Source: Erythrobacter sanguineus
Lineage (GTDB): Bacteria > Pseudomonadota > Alphaproteobacteria > Sphingomonadales > Sphingomonadaceae
Direction: 5' to 3'
Length of the DNA stretch: 64,000 nt
NCBI RefSeq assembly: GCF_900143235.1
Contig: NZ_FRDF01000005.1
Span: 161,309 to 225,308 of the forward strand
Shown: positions 26,616-35,872 of the stretch, piece by piece
Layout: each line of letters starts with the position of its first letter
Numbering within the stretch: position 1 is the stretch's first letter
Made by a program: the position numbers and the translations under genes
Notes under the pieces: generated by a model
The model's database searches: none
What the model was told of the DNA's origin: nothing
What the model saw: the letters and a program-made list of their open reading frames with translations, nothing else

Positions 26616-27926
26616 ATGAAACGCAAGGATTGTTTTGCTCTGGTTCTGACATCCCTCGCCGCGCTGACGCTTCCTTTCGGGCCGGCAGCCGCGCAGCCCG
26701 AGGCACCACAGACGGCAACCGCAGAGCTATCGGCGCTGGAGATGCGCAGCCAGCAGATCGTGGCAGTGATCAACGGCAACCTTGCGCCCGAGGCGGTGTT
26801 TACCGATGCCTTTCTCGCGCAGGTTCCCGCAGCGCAGTTCGAGGCGATTTCGCAGCAGGTCACCACCCAGTTCGGCGCGGCTCTTGCGGTTGAAAGCGTC
26901 GATCCGCCAATCGGCACGCAGGCCGCACTGGCCATCCGGATGGAGCGCGCCATCGCCCGTGGCAGCATCGCGATCGATCCCGGTTCGGACAACCGCATCG
27001 CCGGATTGCTGCTTCAGAATTTTGATCCGGTAGGAGACAGCTTGGCCGGTATCGAGGCCGATCTGGCCGCCCTGCCCGGCAGCGTCAGCGCATGGTTCGG
27101 CCCGCTTGATGGCGGGACGCCGCTGATCAGCATCGCCCCCGACAGGCTGATGGCATTGGGCTCCACCTTCAAGCTTTATGTGCTCGCCGCGCTGGCCGAG
27201 GAGGTCGCCGCCGGGAAACGCGCGTGGAGCGATGTGGCGGTGCTCGACAGCAAAAGCTTTCCCAGCGGGCAGATGCAGGATTGGCCGCAAGGTGCGCCAG
27301 TGACGCTCCACACGCTTGCCAGCATGATGATCTCGATCAGCGACAACACCGCCACCGACCAGCTGATGAGGCTGCTCGGCCGCGACAAGGTGCTGGCGCT
27401 GCTGCGGCGCACCGGCCATGCCGCGCCCGCGCTCAACGATCCGTTCATGACCACGCGCGAGATGTTCCTGCTCAAGGGCGGCGATCCGGCCCGGCTTGAG
27501 GCCTATCGCAGCGGTGATGCCGCAAAGCGCAGGGCGCTTCTCGCCGGGGTCGAACAAAACCCCGCCAGCCTTGACCAGATCCAGCGCGTGTTCCTTGGCG
27601 GCCCGACCGCGATCGATGTCGAATGGCTGGCAAGGGCCGAGGATCTGGTCAAACTGCTTGCCAGCCTGCGCAAGACCGGTAGCACGCAAGCGCTCGGGAT
27701 CATGGCGATCAATCCCTCGGCCTCGCCCGCCATCCGCGAAAAATGGGCCTATGTCGGTTACAAGGGCGGATCTGAGCCGGGGGTGCTCAATTTCACATGG
27801 TTGCTGACCGACAAGGCGGGCCGCGATCACGCGCTGGTGCTGAGCTGGAACAATGCCGAGGCGGCGCTTGACCAATCGGCGTTCGAACTGCTCGGGCAGC
27901 GCATCCTTGCCCTGCCGCGCGATTAG
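26616..27926 (+). CDS. Class A beta-lactamase-like serine hydrolase with N-terminal accessory domain
   Basis: This 436-residue secreted protein has a signal peptide ending ...GPAAAQ. Residues ~30-140 form an extra domain of DUF3887-like appearance (AVFTDAFLAQVPAAQFEAISQQ). The C-terminal part has class A beta-lactamase motifs: SxxK in GSTFKLYVLA, SDN in SISDNTATDQL, a Glu after the omega region in TTREMFLLKG, and KGG in YKGGSEPGV. It could be a beta-lactamase or a PBP-like hydrolase. The start ATG at 26616 follows GGAG at good distance. It lies 22 bp after the preceding lipoprotein gene. Confidence 0.82.
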   Translation: MKRKDCFALVLTSLAALTLPFGPAAAQPEAPQTATAELSALEMRSQQIVAVINGNLAPEAVFTDAFLAQVPAAQFEAISQQVTTQFGAALAVESVDPPIGTQAALAIRMERAIARGSIAIDPGSDNRIAGLLLQNFDPVGDSLAGIEADLAALPGSVSAWFGPLDGGTPLISIAPDRLMALGSTFKLYVLAALAEEVAAGKRAWSDVAVLDSKSFPSGQMQDWPQGAPVTLHTLASMMISISDNTATDQLMRLLGRDKVLALLRRTGHAAPALNDPFMTTREMFLLKGGDPARLEAYRSGDAAKRRALLAGVEQNPASLDQIQRVFLGGPTAIDVEWLARAEDLVKLLASLRKTGSTQALGIMAINPSASPAIREKWAYVGYKGGSEPGVLNFTWLLTDKAGRDHALVLSWNNAEAALDQSAFELLGQRILALPRD

Positions 27927-28018
27927 CCCTCGTGCTTTTGCCAGCATCGCGCCCCTTGCACCGACGCGGCTCGGCCCTTATCGCTGCGCGTCGAAATTCA
28001 GTCTCACAAGGAAACCCG

Positions 28019-28882
28019 ATGTCCGATCAGCAGCAGCAACGTTTTGAAGGCACGAAGTCCTATATCGCCACCGAAGACCTGAAGGTTGCGGTGAACGCCG
28101 CGGTCACATTGCGCCGCCCGCTGCTGGTGAAGGGCGAGCCCGGCACCGGCAAAACCGTTCTGGCGCATGAAATCTCCAAGGCGCTGGGCGCGCCGCTGAT
28201 CGAATGGAACATCAAGTCCACCACCAAAGCGCATCAGGGCCTGTACGAGTATGACGCGGTCGCCCGCCTGCGCGATGGCCAGCTGGGCGACGAGCGCGTT
28301 CACGACATCAGGAACTACATCAAGCAGGGCAAGCTGTGGGAAGCCTTCACCGCGCCGCAACTGCCCGTGCTGCTGATCGATGAGATCGACAAGGCCGACA
28401 TCGAGTTTCCGAACGACCTGCTGCAGGAACTCGACCGGATGAGCTTCGACGTTTACGAAACGCAGGAGCGGATCGAGGCCAAGGAACGCCCGATCGTGGT
28501 CATCACCTCGAACAATGAAAAGGAACTGCCCGACGCATTCCTGCGCCGCTGTTTCTTCCATTACATCAAGTTCCCCGATCGCGACACGATGCAGGAAATC
28601 ATCGACGTCCACTTCCCCGGCATTCAGAAAGTGTTGGTGAAAAAGGCGATGGATATCTTCTACGACCTGCGCGACGTGCCGGGTCTGAAGAAAAAGCCCT
28701 CGACCAGCGAGCTGCTCGACTGGCTGAAACTGCTGCTCAACGAGGACATGCCGCTGGAGATCCTGCAGGACAAGAACCCGGCCAGCGCCATTCCCCCGCT
28801 GCACGGCGCGCTGCTGAAGAACGAACAGGACATCATGCTGTTTGAACGGCTCGCCTTCATGGCGCGTCGCAATCCGTCCTGA
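28019..28882 (+). CDS. MoxR-type AAA+ ATPase
   Basis: This 287-residue AAA+ ATPase of the MoxR clade works with VWA proteins as a chaperone or metal-insertion machine. Walker A is GEPGTGKTVLA, Walker B is VLLIDEIDKAD, sensor 1 is VVITSNNEKELPD, and the arginine finger region is AFLRRCFFHYI. The AAA lid helix bundle is at residues ~200-287. The ATG at 28019 has AAGGAAA before it; the longer frame from 27932 is rejected. Its stop abuts that of the opposite-strand L,D-transpeptidase. The likely VWA partner lies at 31498. Confidence 0.92.
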   Translation: MSDQQQQRFEGTKSYIATEDLKVAVNAAVTLRRPLLVKGEPGTGKTVLAHEISKALGAPLIEWNIKSTTKAHQGLYEYDAVARLRDGQLGDERVHDIRNYIKQGKLWEAFTAPQLPVLLIDEIDKADIEFPNDLLQELDRMSFDVYETQERIEAKERPIVVITSNNEKELPDAFLRRCFFHYIKFPDRDTMQEIIDVHFPGIQKVLVKKAMDIFYDLRDVPGLKKKPSTSELLDWLKLLLNEDMPLEILQDKNPASAIPPLHGALLKNEQDIMLFERLAFMARRNPS

Positions 28883-29881
28883 TCAACTCACCGCGAAACA
28901 ATCGATCCCGGCGCGCTTGAGCGCCTTGCACGTGGCATGAGCATCGGGGGCAGAGGTGCGCAGGCGGTAGTATTGCGTCCCGTTCACCACCGCCGGGATC
29001 ACCGCCATCTCCATGCCGCGCAGCGCCGGACTGCGGGCGGTGAGCGCGTCCCACTGCGCCGTGGCAAGCTCGGGCGAAAGCGCTGCGGCGAGTTGGATTG
29101 TCTGTTGTCGCGCCGAAGACGTTGGAACCGGTGCTGACGCAGGTGCGCCTGCACGCGGTACGGCAATTTCGCGCGATGCGGGCAATCTTTGGGCGGGCTT
29201 TGCGTCCGCGCGTGCCAGCGCCGGTCTTTTGCGCCGAAGCAGTTCGGGGCTGATCGGCACCAGCGCATCGGTCTTTTGCGCGAGCGCAAGCGCATCGGCA
29301 TCGCTGGTCAGCGCCTTGTCGGTTACGATCACCGCCGTGCGCGCCGGGGCAGTAAGCGCGAACAGATCACGGGCGAACTTGTCGGGCAATCTGATGCACC
29401 CATGCGAGGCGGGATAGCCCGGCAGGTGCCCGGCATGGATCGCAATCCCATCCCACGTCAGGCGCTGCATGAAAGGCATGGGCGCATTGCTGTAGAGGTT
29501 CGAGCGGTGGAACTTCTTCTTCTGCAGGATCGCGAACACCCCCGGCGGCGTCTCCTTGCCGCGCTTGCCGGTGGAAACCGGGCTGGAGCGCCAGAATAGG
29601 CCGTCGCGCAGCACGTGCATCTGCTGCGAGGGCACGCTGATCACGATGACAACGCCGCTTTCCAGAACTTCACCAACGCTGCGGGTCGGAGGGGATTCGG
29701 GAACCACTTCGGGCGCAGGGGTTGGGGTTGGCACAGGCGTTGGCATAGCCGTTGGCACAGCCGTTTGTCCTGCGGCTACCCCGGGTTGGTCCGGCGCCGC
29801 GCCCTGCGCGTCAGGCACGCAGGCCGATGCGAGCAAGGCGCTTGCCAGCAGCCAGACCGGATTGGCTCGTGAGCGTGGCAA
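28883..29881 (-). CDS. L,D-transpeptidase (YkuD) lipoprotein with SPOR-like C-terminus
   Basis: This 332-residue exported protein has a lipobox LLASAC at residues ~16-21, then a Pro/Thr repeat linker (AMPTPVPTPTPAP). The YkuD domain (residues ~70-200) carries the catalytic motif HAGHLPGYPASHGCIRLP with His and Cys. Such enzymes form 3-3 cross-links or attach proteins to peptidoglycan. The last ~50 residues (YYRLRTSAPDAHATCKAL) resemble a SPOR peptidoglycan-binding repeat. The start is a TTG at 29881, supported by a strong GGAGG seven bases upstream. No ATG fits the signal peptide. Confidence 0.88.
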   Translation of the reverse strand: MPRSRANPVWLLASALLASACVPDAQGAAPDQPGVAAGQTAVPTAMPTPVPTPTPAPEVVPESPPTRSVGEVLESGVVIVISVPSQQMHVLRDGLFWRSSPVSTGKRGKETPPGVFAILQKKKFHRSNLYSNAPMPFMQRLTWDGIAIHAGHLPGYPASHGCIRLPDKFARDLFALTAPARTAVIVTDKALTSDADALALAQKTDALVPISPELLRRKRPALARADAKPAQRLPASREIAVPRAGAPASAPVPTSSARQQTIQLAAALSPELATAQWDALTARSPALRGMEMAVIPAVVNGTQYYRLRTSAPDAHATCKALKRAGIDCFAVS

Positions 29882-29964
29882 CGCGCACCTCCGTTAACCC
29901 CAAAGATTAACGGTTAGCTCGGCACGGCTTACTCGGCAAGGCCTCGCACCCGCGCGCGCCAGCT

Positions 29965-31365
29965 TCAATCGAAGCTGTAAGCCAGCTCGAAATCGCCCCA
30001 GCGCTTGCCCCCGATCACCAATGGGACATAGACGTTGCGGACCACCACATAGGCATTGCCGTCGCCTTCCTGACGATAGACCGCCATCATGTAGGGGGCT
30101 CTGCTTGCCTTGGCCTTGCAGTCGATCGCTTCCAGCATGATCCGGCCATTGCGGCAGAACTGGGTGTCATGCGCGACATCGCCCGTGGGCGTGCGTGAAC
30201 GCTCGGTAAGGTGGGCCGGCAGAAAGCCGTTCATGTCGGTGCAGGCCGCGGCCAGCACACGGCTGTCGCTGGCTTTGGCCCGATCGAGGAAGGGGCGCCA
30301 TTCGGCATTGGCCCAGTCCGAAAGGCGGGAGCGGAACAGCTGCGGGTTGGTGTTCGGCACGGGCAGGTAATCCGTATCGAACACCGCCCCCATATCGAGC
30401 GCACCCGACGCCAGCGCGGCCTCGGTATGCGCCGCCAGTTGCTGCATCATTGTCTGCGCCTGTTCCACCATCGCGCTGTCTTCAGGGCTGAGGCCCGCCT
30501 GCACGATGCGGTCGAACATTTCGCTGGCGGTGATTTCCAGCTCCTCCATCTTGCGGTGCGCGCCGTGGAGGCGGTCTTCATTGCTGCGGGCGGCATCATC
30601 GAAACTGGTCAGCACGCGCTGCACCTTGTCGACATGGCCGCTGATCGTCCCGGTCGAACGGGTGATGACGTCGTTCTGCTTGTCCACTTCCTCAACCAGC
30701 GCGCCGACACTGGCCATCGTGCTTTCGATCTGCGCGACCGAAGATCTGGCATCGCCGCTGGCCCTTGCCCCTGCCTCGATCTGGCCGATGACCATTTCCG
30801 CCTCGTCCCCCAGCGCATCAATGGTCTGGGCGATTTCTTCGGTTGCCTTGCGGGTATCTCTGGCGAGGCTCTTCACCTCGCTCGCCACCACTGCGAAGGT
30901 ACGCCCGGCATCGCCTGCGCGCATGGCCTCGATGGTGGCATTCAGCGCGAGAATATTGGTCGTTTCGGCGATATTGTCGATATCCTGCGCGCTGCGGCGC
31001 ACTTGCTCCATTGCGGCAGATAGGCTGGTGACATGCTGGCCAAGCGTCTCGACCAGCGCGATCAACGAGCCGATCTGCCCCAGCGAGGACTGGATCAGCA
31101 ACGCGCCTTCGTTGATCCGGTCAATCGCGCGCTCGGACAAAAGCCGCGCCTCGTCGCTGGCTTCAGCGACCTTGTCCTGATCCGCCTCCAGCGCGCGCAC
31201 GGTTTCAGCCAGCGCCTCGTGTTCGGAACGCAGGGTTCTGGAAGAGGCGATCACCGCTTCGACCACGCCCGCCACATCGGTGCAACCCACCGTCACCGCC
31301 CCGCAGCTTTCGGGAATCATCGCCAGTGCGTGGGCGTTGGCGGTGTCGATGGCGATCTGTTTCAT
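29965..31365 (-). CDS. Soluble methyl-accepting chemotaxis protein with C-terminal sensor domain
   Basis: This 466-residue MCP has no transmembrane helices, so it is cytoplasmic. The signalling hairpin tip is recognisable ([41 protein letters not shown] in consecutive blocks, residues ~125-165). A long coiled coil continues to about 290. The last ~145 residues ([48 protein letters not shown]) match the C-terminal ligand-type domain seen on other alphaproteobacterial soluble MCPs. No CheA, CheW or flagellar genes are in the window. It is upstream of the L,D-transpeptidase by 83 bp. Confidence 0.88.
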   Translation of the reverse strand: MKQIAIDTANAHALAMIPESCGAVTVGCTDVAGVVEAVIASSRTLRSEHEALAETVRALEADQDKVAEASDEARLLSERAIDRINEGALLIQSSLGQIGSLIALVETLGQHVTSLSAAMEQVRRSAQDIDNIAETTNILALNATIEAMRAGDAGRTFAVVASEVKSLARDTRKATEEIAQTIDALGDEAEMVIGQIEAGARASGDARSSVAQIESTMASVGALVEEVDKQNDVITRSTGTISGHVDKVQRVLTSFDDAARSNEDRLHGAHRKMEELEITASEMFDRIVQAGLSPEDSAMVEQAQTMMQQLAAHTEAALASGALDMGAVFDTDYLPVPNTNPQLFRSRLSDWANAEWRPFLDRAKASDSRVLAAACTDMNGFLPAHLTERSRTPTGDVAHDTQFCRNGRIMLEAIDCKAKASRAPYMMAVYRQEGDGNAYVVVRNVYVPLVIGGKRWGDFELAYSFD

Positions 31366-31497
31366 GTGTTTGCGCGGCCCCTTGATGTCGGGACAAGCCT
31401 ATCCCCGTGATGGTAAGAGAAGGGTTAAATCCTGCTCCGCATGCCCCCTCAAGAATGGGGACTGGTCAGAGAGCATGACCGACGGTAAGCAGCCTTC

Positions 31498-32682
31498 ATG
31501 TTCTTCAATTTCATCGACGAGCTGCGCAGCGCCGGGATCGGCGCCAGTTTCAAGGAGCACCTCACGCTGCTTGAGGCGCTTGACCGGGACGTGATCGATC
31601 AGACGCCCGAGGCGTTCTATTACCTCTCCCGTGCCACCTTCGTGAAGGATGAAGGCCTGCTCGACCGGTTCGATCAGGTGTTCCACAAGGTGTTCAAGGG
31701 GATCATGTCCGATTACGGGCAGAACCCGGTCGACATCCCCGAAGACTGGCTGAAGGCGGTGGCCGAGAAGTTCCTGACGCCCGAGGAAATGGAAAAGATC
31801 AAGGCGCTGGGCGATTGGGACGAGATCATGGAGACGTTGAAAAAGCGGCTCGAGGAGCAGGAAAAGCGCCATCAGGGCGGCAACAAGTGGGTCGGCACCG
31901 GCGGCACCAGCCCCTTCGGCAATTCGGGCTACAACCCCGAAGGCGTGCGCATCGGCGGCGAGGCTAGGCACGGCAAGGCAATCAAGGTCTGGGAAAAGCG
32001 CGAGTTCAAGAACCTCGACAACACCAAGGAATTGGGCACCCGCAACATCAAGATGGCGCTGCGGCGGCTCAGGCGTTTCGCCCGCGAGGGCGCGCAGGAT
32101 CAGCTCGATATCGACGCCACGATCAAGGGCACGGCCAAGCAGGGCTGGCTCGACATCCACATGCGCGCCGAGCGCCGCAATGCAGTGAAGCTGCTGCTGT
32201 TCCTCGATGTCGGCGGGTCGATGGACCCCTTCATCAAGCTGGTCGAGGAGCTGTTCAGCGCCGCCACCAGCGAATTCAAGAACATGGAGTTCTTCTACTT
32301 CCACAACTGCCTGTACGAAGGCGTTTGGAAGGACAACAAGCGCCGCTGGCAGGAACGCACCAAGACCTGGGACGTGCTCCACAAATACGGCCACGATTAC
32401 AAGATCATCTTCGTGGGCGATGCAGCGATGAGCCCTTATGAGGTCACGCACCCCGGCGGCTCGGTTGAGCATATGAACGAGGAAGCGGGCGCGGTGTGGT
32501 TGCAGCGCGTGGCCAACACTTACCCTGCGACCGTGTGGCTCAATCCGGTGCCGGAAAAGCAGTGGAACTATTCGCAGTCGACCAAGATGATCAAGCAGCT
32601 AGTGAACGACAGGATGTATCCGCTGACGCTCGACGGGCTGGATGATGCGATGCGGGAGTTGAGCCGGAAGCACGGGGCCTGA
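31498..32682 (+). CDS. VWA-domain (CoxE-like) protein, probable MoxR partner
   Basis: This 394-residue cytoplasmic protein has an N-terminal region typical of CoxE/YehP-like proteins (MFFNFIDELRSAGIGASF). Its C-terminal von Willebrand A domain starts about residue 228. The metal-ion-dependent adhesion motif is DVGGSMDP, a variant of DxSxS usual in this group, with a later Asp in FVGDAAMSPYE. Such proteins pair with MoxR ATPases. Here the ATPase is 2.6 kb upstream, separated by two minus-strand genes. The ATG at 31498 is divergent from the chemotaxis receptor. Confidence 0.88.
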   Translation: MFFNFIDELRSAGIGASFKEHLTLLEALDRDVIDQTPEAFYYLSRATFVKDEGLLDRFDQVFHKVFKGIMSDYGQNPVDIPEDWLKAVAEKFLTPEEMEKIKALGDWDEIMETLKKRLEEQEKRHQGGNKWVGTGGTSPFGNSGYNPEGVRIGGEARHGKAIKVWEKREFKNLDNTKELGTRNIKMALRRLRRFAREGAQDQLDIDATIKGTAKQGWLDIHMRAERRNAVKLLLFLDVGGSMDPFIKLVEELFSAATSEFKNMEFFYFHNCLYEGVWKDNKRRWQERTKTWDVLHKYGHDYKIIFVGDAAMSPYEVTHPGGSVEHMNEEAGAVWLQRVANTYPATVWLNPVPEKQWNYSQSTKMIKQLVNDRMYPLTLDGLDDAMRELSRKHGA

Positions 32683-32698
32683 GCGCGGGAATCGAATT

Positions 32699-32717
32699 GC
32701 CGGGGGCTGGCCCCGGC
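32699..32717. terminator. GC-rich hairpin between convergent genes
   Basis: GCCGGGG and CCCCGGC form a perfect 7-bp stem with a 5-nt loop, 16 bp after the VWA stop and 20 bp from the MFS stop. No U-tract follows on either strand, so it may be a weak bidirectional terminator or an mRNA-end stabiliser. Confidence 0.35.
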
Positions 32718-32737
32718 GCGTCTGCCCGCGCTCCCGA

Positions 32738-34030
32738 TCACCCCTTCTGATCAAGCTCGCGCTCCAAGTGCAGACTGCACCGCCAGAAGAAGAACGCCGG
32801 CACCAACCCCAGAAACGCTGCGCCATAGAGCACGTAACGCACGCTTTCCGCGCCGTAGGTCGGCTGCAACAGGTCTGACAGCATCCCGAAAAACAGCGGC
32901 CCCAGCCCCAGCCCGATCAGGTTCTGGAAGAACAGCAGGGTCGCCGCCGCAATGGCCCGCGCGCGCGGCGGCACCAGACCCTGCGCCGCCGAATAGGTCG
33001 GGCCATAATAGAGCGAATTGAACACGGTCGGGATGAACAGCAAGGCCAGCGCCAGCGGCCATGTCGGTGCCTGATAGGCCGCCAGCGCCAGCGGCACCGT
33101 CAGCGCCATGCCGATTGCGGGAGCGCTCAGCACGTGGCGGCGTTTGATCGCGCCGAACCGGTCAGCCAGATAACCACCCAGCAAGGTCCCCAGCATCCCT
33201 CCAAACCCGCTCAGCAGGCCAAACCACAGGCCAACCTGTCCCGGAGAAAGATCATGGGTGCGCTGGAAGAAAATCGTGGTCCACGTAGTTTTGCCATAGG
33301 CGAGGAACGAGGCCGCTGACCCGGCAAACAGCAGCAGCACGAAGGCCCGTGATCCCATCACCTCCTTAAGCGCCTGCCTGATCGGCAGCGCGGCGGGCTG
33401 GTTCTTGCCCCGCAGGATCGTTGCCGCATCGGCCTGACGCGGGTCTTTCAGCACGAACCACACCAGCAACGCCAGCGCCACGCCCGGCAGGCCGACAATC
33501 ACGAAAGCCTCGCGCCAGCCCACATAATCGGCCAGCGTCCCGCCGATGATCATCCCCAGCAGCGTGCCGACCGGGATGCCGAGCGAATAGAAGGCCAGAG
33601 CCGACGAACGCTTCTCGGGCGGCACGATGTCGCTGATCAGCGAATGCGCGGGCGGGGTGCAGCCGGCCTCGCCCACGCCCACGCCGATACGCGCGAGCAG
33701 CAATTGGCCGAAATTCTGCGCCAGCCCGCACAGCGCGGTCATCGCCGACCACACGCCAAGCGCGATTGCGATCACCTTGGGCCGGCTGGTCGATGATCGA
33801 TCCGCAAACCGGGCGATAGGGATGCCAAGCACGGTGTAGAACAGCGCGAAGGCAAGCCCTGTCATCAACCCGATCTGGGTGTCGCTGAGATCGAGGTCTT
33901 GGGCGATAGGTTCGGCGAGAATGTTGACGATCTGGCGGTCGATGAAATTGAAGATGTAGACAGTCAGCAGAACCCACAGGGTGACCCTGACAGAACGCGC
34001 GCCGGGCATGGTGCCCGTTGTGGATGCCAT
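32738..34030 (-). CDS. MFS transporter (spinster-like)
   Basis: This 430-residue inner-membrane carrier has twelve predicted helices. TM1 carries FNFIDRQIVNILAEPI, loop 2-3 GIPIARFADRSS, TM4 RIGVGVGEAGCTPPAHSLISD, and the mid loop PPEKRSSALAFY. This set resembles the spinster/TCR-like MFS proteins that are numerous in sphingomonads and often sit by degradation genes. The substrate is unknown. The ATG at 34030 has AGAGGA seven bases upstream and is preferred to the frame from 34069. The NamZ-like gene lies 66 bp upstream on the same strand, possibly in one unit. Confidence 0.87.
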   Translation of the reverse strand: MASTTGTMPGARSVRVTLWVLLTVYIFNFIDRQIVNILAEPIAQDLDLSDTQIGLMTGLAFALFYTVLGIPIARFADRSSTSRPKVIAIALGVWSAMTALCGLAQNFGQLLLARIGVGVGEAGCTPPAHSLISDIVPPEKRSSALAFYSLGIPVGTLLGMIIGGTLADYVGWREAFVIVGLPGVALALLVWFVLKDPRQADAATILRGKNQPAALPIRQALKEVMGSRAFVLLLFAGSAASFLAYGKTTWTTIFFQRTHDLSPGQVGLWFGLLSGFGGMLGTLLGGYLADRFGAIKRRHVLSAPAIGMALTVPLALAAYQAPTWPLALALLFIPTVFNSLYYGPTYSAAQGLVPPRARAIAAATLLFFQNLIGLGLGPLFFGMLSDLLQPTYGAESVRYVLYGAAFLGLVPAFFFWRCSLHLERELDQKG

Positions 34031-34096
34031 TCGTTGTTCCTCTCGTTCGGTGGCGATTATGCTCGCCATCCCTGTGCTGCCCTTGCCAGACAGACG

Positions 34097-35299
34097 TCAG
34101 CCGTAAAGCAGATGCCCGCGCACCTCGGCGACCCATGCCGCTTCGTCATGTGACGCCATGACGTCAAGATCATCCGGCATCGCAGCGCTATCATCGACCC
34201 ACTGGCGCAGCGCAGGCCCGCCATTGATGACGTCAATCGCAAGCCGGCCATGTTCATATTCGTAAGGGAAATCGCGCCACAGCGGATAATCGGGATAGAG
34301 CCGCCGTATCGCCTTGAACGCCAGCGCCTGCAACCGCCACGGGCGGAAGGTATGATGGTTGTAGAAACCAGATTCTGCATGTATCATCAAGGCATTGCAT
34401 AGCTTTCCTGCGTGTTTGTGGAAAGTCGGTTCGAACCAGCATTCGCGCAATGCACAGCCCGTCAGCCACTCCGGCGCTAGGCGCTGCATCTCTGTCAGCA
34501 CCGCTTTGGCGTCAATATCGGGCGCGCCGAACAACACTTCCAATGGCCGCGTGGTGCCGCGACCTTCTGACAGCGTGGTGCCTTCCAGCATCACGGTGCC
34601 GGCATAGCAGCGCGCCATGTTGACGTTGGCGGCATTGGGTGATGGATTGATCCACAGTCGCGCTGTCGGCCAGCCAAAGCCGCCATCGTCGTCCGGACGC
34701 CAGCCCTCCATCGCCACCACCTTGTAAGCGACGTCGAGGCCGAAATGCGCGATGAACCAGTGGCCCATCTCGCCCATCGTCAGCCCGTGCCGCATCGGCA
34801 TCGGCGCAGCGCCGACAAAGCTTTCCTGCCCCGGCACCAGCAGGGTGCCCTCCACCGGGCGGCCCGCGGGATTGGGCCGGTCGAGCACCCAAACCTCCTT
34901 GCCCGCCTTTGCCGCTTCTTCCAGCAAATACAGCAGCGTGGTGACGAAGGTGTAGATCCGGCAGCCCAAATCCTGCAGGTCGAACAGGAACACATCCGCG
35001 CTCGCCATCATCGCCGGGGTCGGACTGCGCACCTCACCATAGAGCGAATAGACCGGGATGCGGTAATGCGGATCGAACTCGTCCGCAGTCTCGACCATAT
35101 TGTCCTGCTTGTCGCCCTTGAGCCCGTGCTGCGGGCCGAAGGCGCTGGAGATACTCACGCCAGCAGCGATGAGCGCATCAAGGCTGTGGGTGAGATCAGC
35201 GGTAACGCTCGCCGGATGCGCCACCAGCGCCACGCGGCGGCCCTTCAATTGCGCAAGCAGTGCGGGATCGGCGATCAGCCGGTCAATTCCTGTCTTCAT
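34097..35299 (-). CDS. DUF1343 / NamZ-like exo-beta-N-acetylmuramidase
   Basis: This 400-residue protein matches DUF1343, the family of the NamZ exo-lytic muramidase in peptidoglycan turnover. Visible blocks are GRRVALVAHPASV, FGPQHGLKGDKQDNM, PVYSLYGE, LFDLQDLGCRIYTFVTTLLYLLEEA, VLDRPNPAGR and EGTTLSEGRGTTRPLE. No clear signal peptide is present, so it may act on cytoplasmic muropeptides or start elsewhere. The ATG at 35299 gives the family start; the longer frame to 35455 runs antisense into tspO. No Shine-Dalgarno is obvious. Confidence 0.88.
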   Translation of the reverse strand: MKTGIDRLIADPALLAQLKGRRVALVAHPASVTADLTHSLDALIAAGVSISSAFGPQHGLKGDKQDNMVETADEFDPHYRIPVYSLYGEVRSPTPAMMASADVFLFDLQDLGCRIYTFVTTLLYLLEEAAKAGKEVWVLDRPNPAGRPVEGTLLVPGQESFVGAAPMPMRHGLTMGEMGHWFIAHFGLDVAYKVVAMEGWRPDDDGGFGWPTARLWINPSPNAANVNMARCYAGTVMLEGTTLSEGRGTTRPLEVLFGAPDIDAKAVLTEMQRLAPEWLTGCALRECWFEPTFHKHAGKLCNALMIHAESGFYNHHTFRPWRLQALAFKAIRRLYPDYPLWRDFPYEYEHGRLAIDVINGGPALRQWVDDSAAMPDDLDVMASHDEAAWVAEVRGHLLYG

Positions 35300-35371
35300 A
35301 CTGGGACGGGTTGAAGCAGCGCCGCGGCAAAGGCAATGGCATTTGCGCGGGCAATCCCTATATGCCGTTGC

Positions 35372-35872
35372 ATGGATTGGACCAACGCCCTTATCGCCGC
35401 CGCCTGGGCAATCATCCTTGGCGGCGCGGGCGGCGCGCTGACCGACATCGGACAATGGTATCGCGAGTTGAAAAAGCCGCGCTGGCAGCCGCCCGATTGG
35501 CTGTTCGGCCCGGCCTGGACCACGATCCTCGGGCTGGCCGGCTGGAGTTTCTATATCGGCCTGACCAAGGCCCCCTCACCCGAGGCGCGGGCCGCGGTGT
35601 TCGTCCTGTTCGGCGCGAATTTCGTGCTGCATTTCGCGTGGTCGCCATTGTTCTTCAAACTCAAGCGGCCCGACTGGGCGCTAGCGGAAAACGTGTTGCT
35701 GTGGTGCTCGGTCACCGCGCTGATGGTGGTGTTGCCGCGTCTTGCAGGGGATAGCCTGGCAGGCTGGCTCAACGCGCCCTATTTCATCTGGGTGAGTTTC
35801 GCCTTCGTGCTCAACGCCACGATCGTGAAACTGAACGCCCCGTTCGGCAAGGAAGGCCTCAGCGCTCGATAA
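35372..35872 (+). CDS. tspO: TspO/MBR (translocator protein) family
   Basis: This 166-residue membrane protein has five hydrophobic helices. The TspO signature KPRWQPPDWLFGPAWTTILG lies after TM1, and helices contain the usual aromatic residues (VLHFAWSPLFFKLKRPDWAL). TspO binds porphyrins and affects tetrapyrrole and stress responses. The ATG at 35372 removes twelve non-conserved residues of the longer frame. It diverges from the NamZ-like gene and overlaps the DOMON-like gene by 14 bp at the 3' end. Confidence 0.92.
   Translation: MDWTNALIAAAWAIILGGAGGALTDIGQWYRELKKPRWQPPDWLFGPAWTTILGLAGWSFYIGLTKAPSPEARAAVFVLFGANFVLHFAWSPLFFKLKRPDWALAENVLLWCSVTALMVVLPRLAGDSLAGWLNAPYFIWVSFAFVLNATIVKLNAPFGKEGLSAR

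Noticed and set aside
29882..29915. CtrA-type site (TTAA...TTAA) upstream of the L,D-transpeptidase
   Set aside because: Two TTAA elements are present but 9 bp apart, not the 7 bp of the consensus, and the second sits beside the ribosome site.
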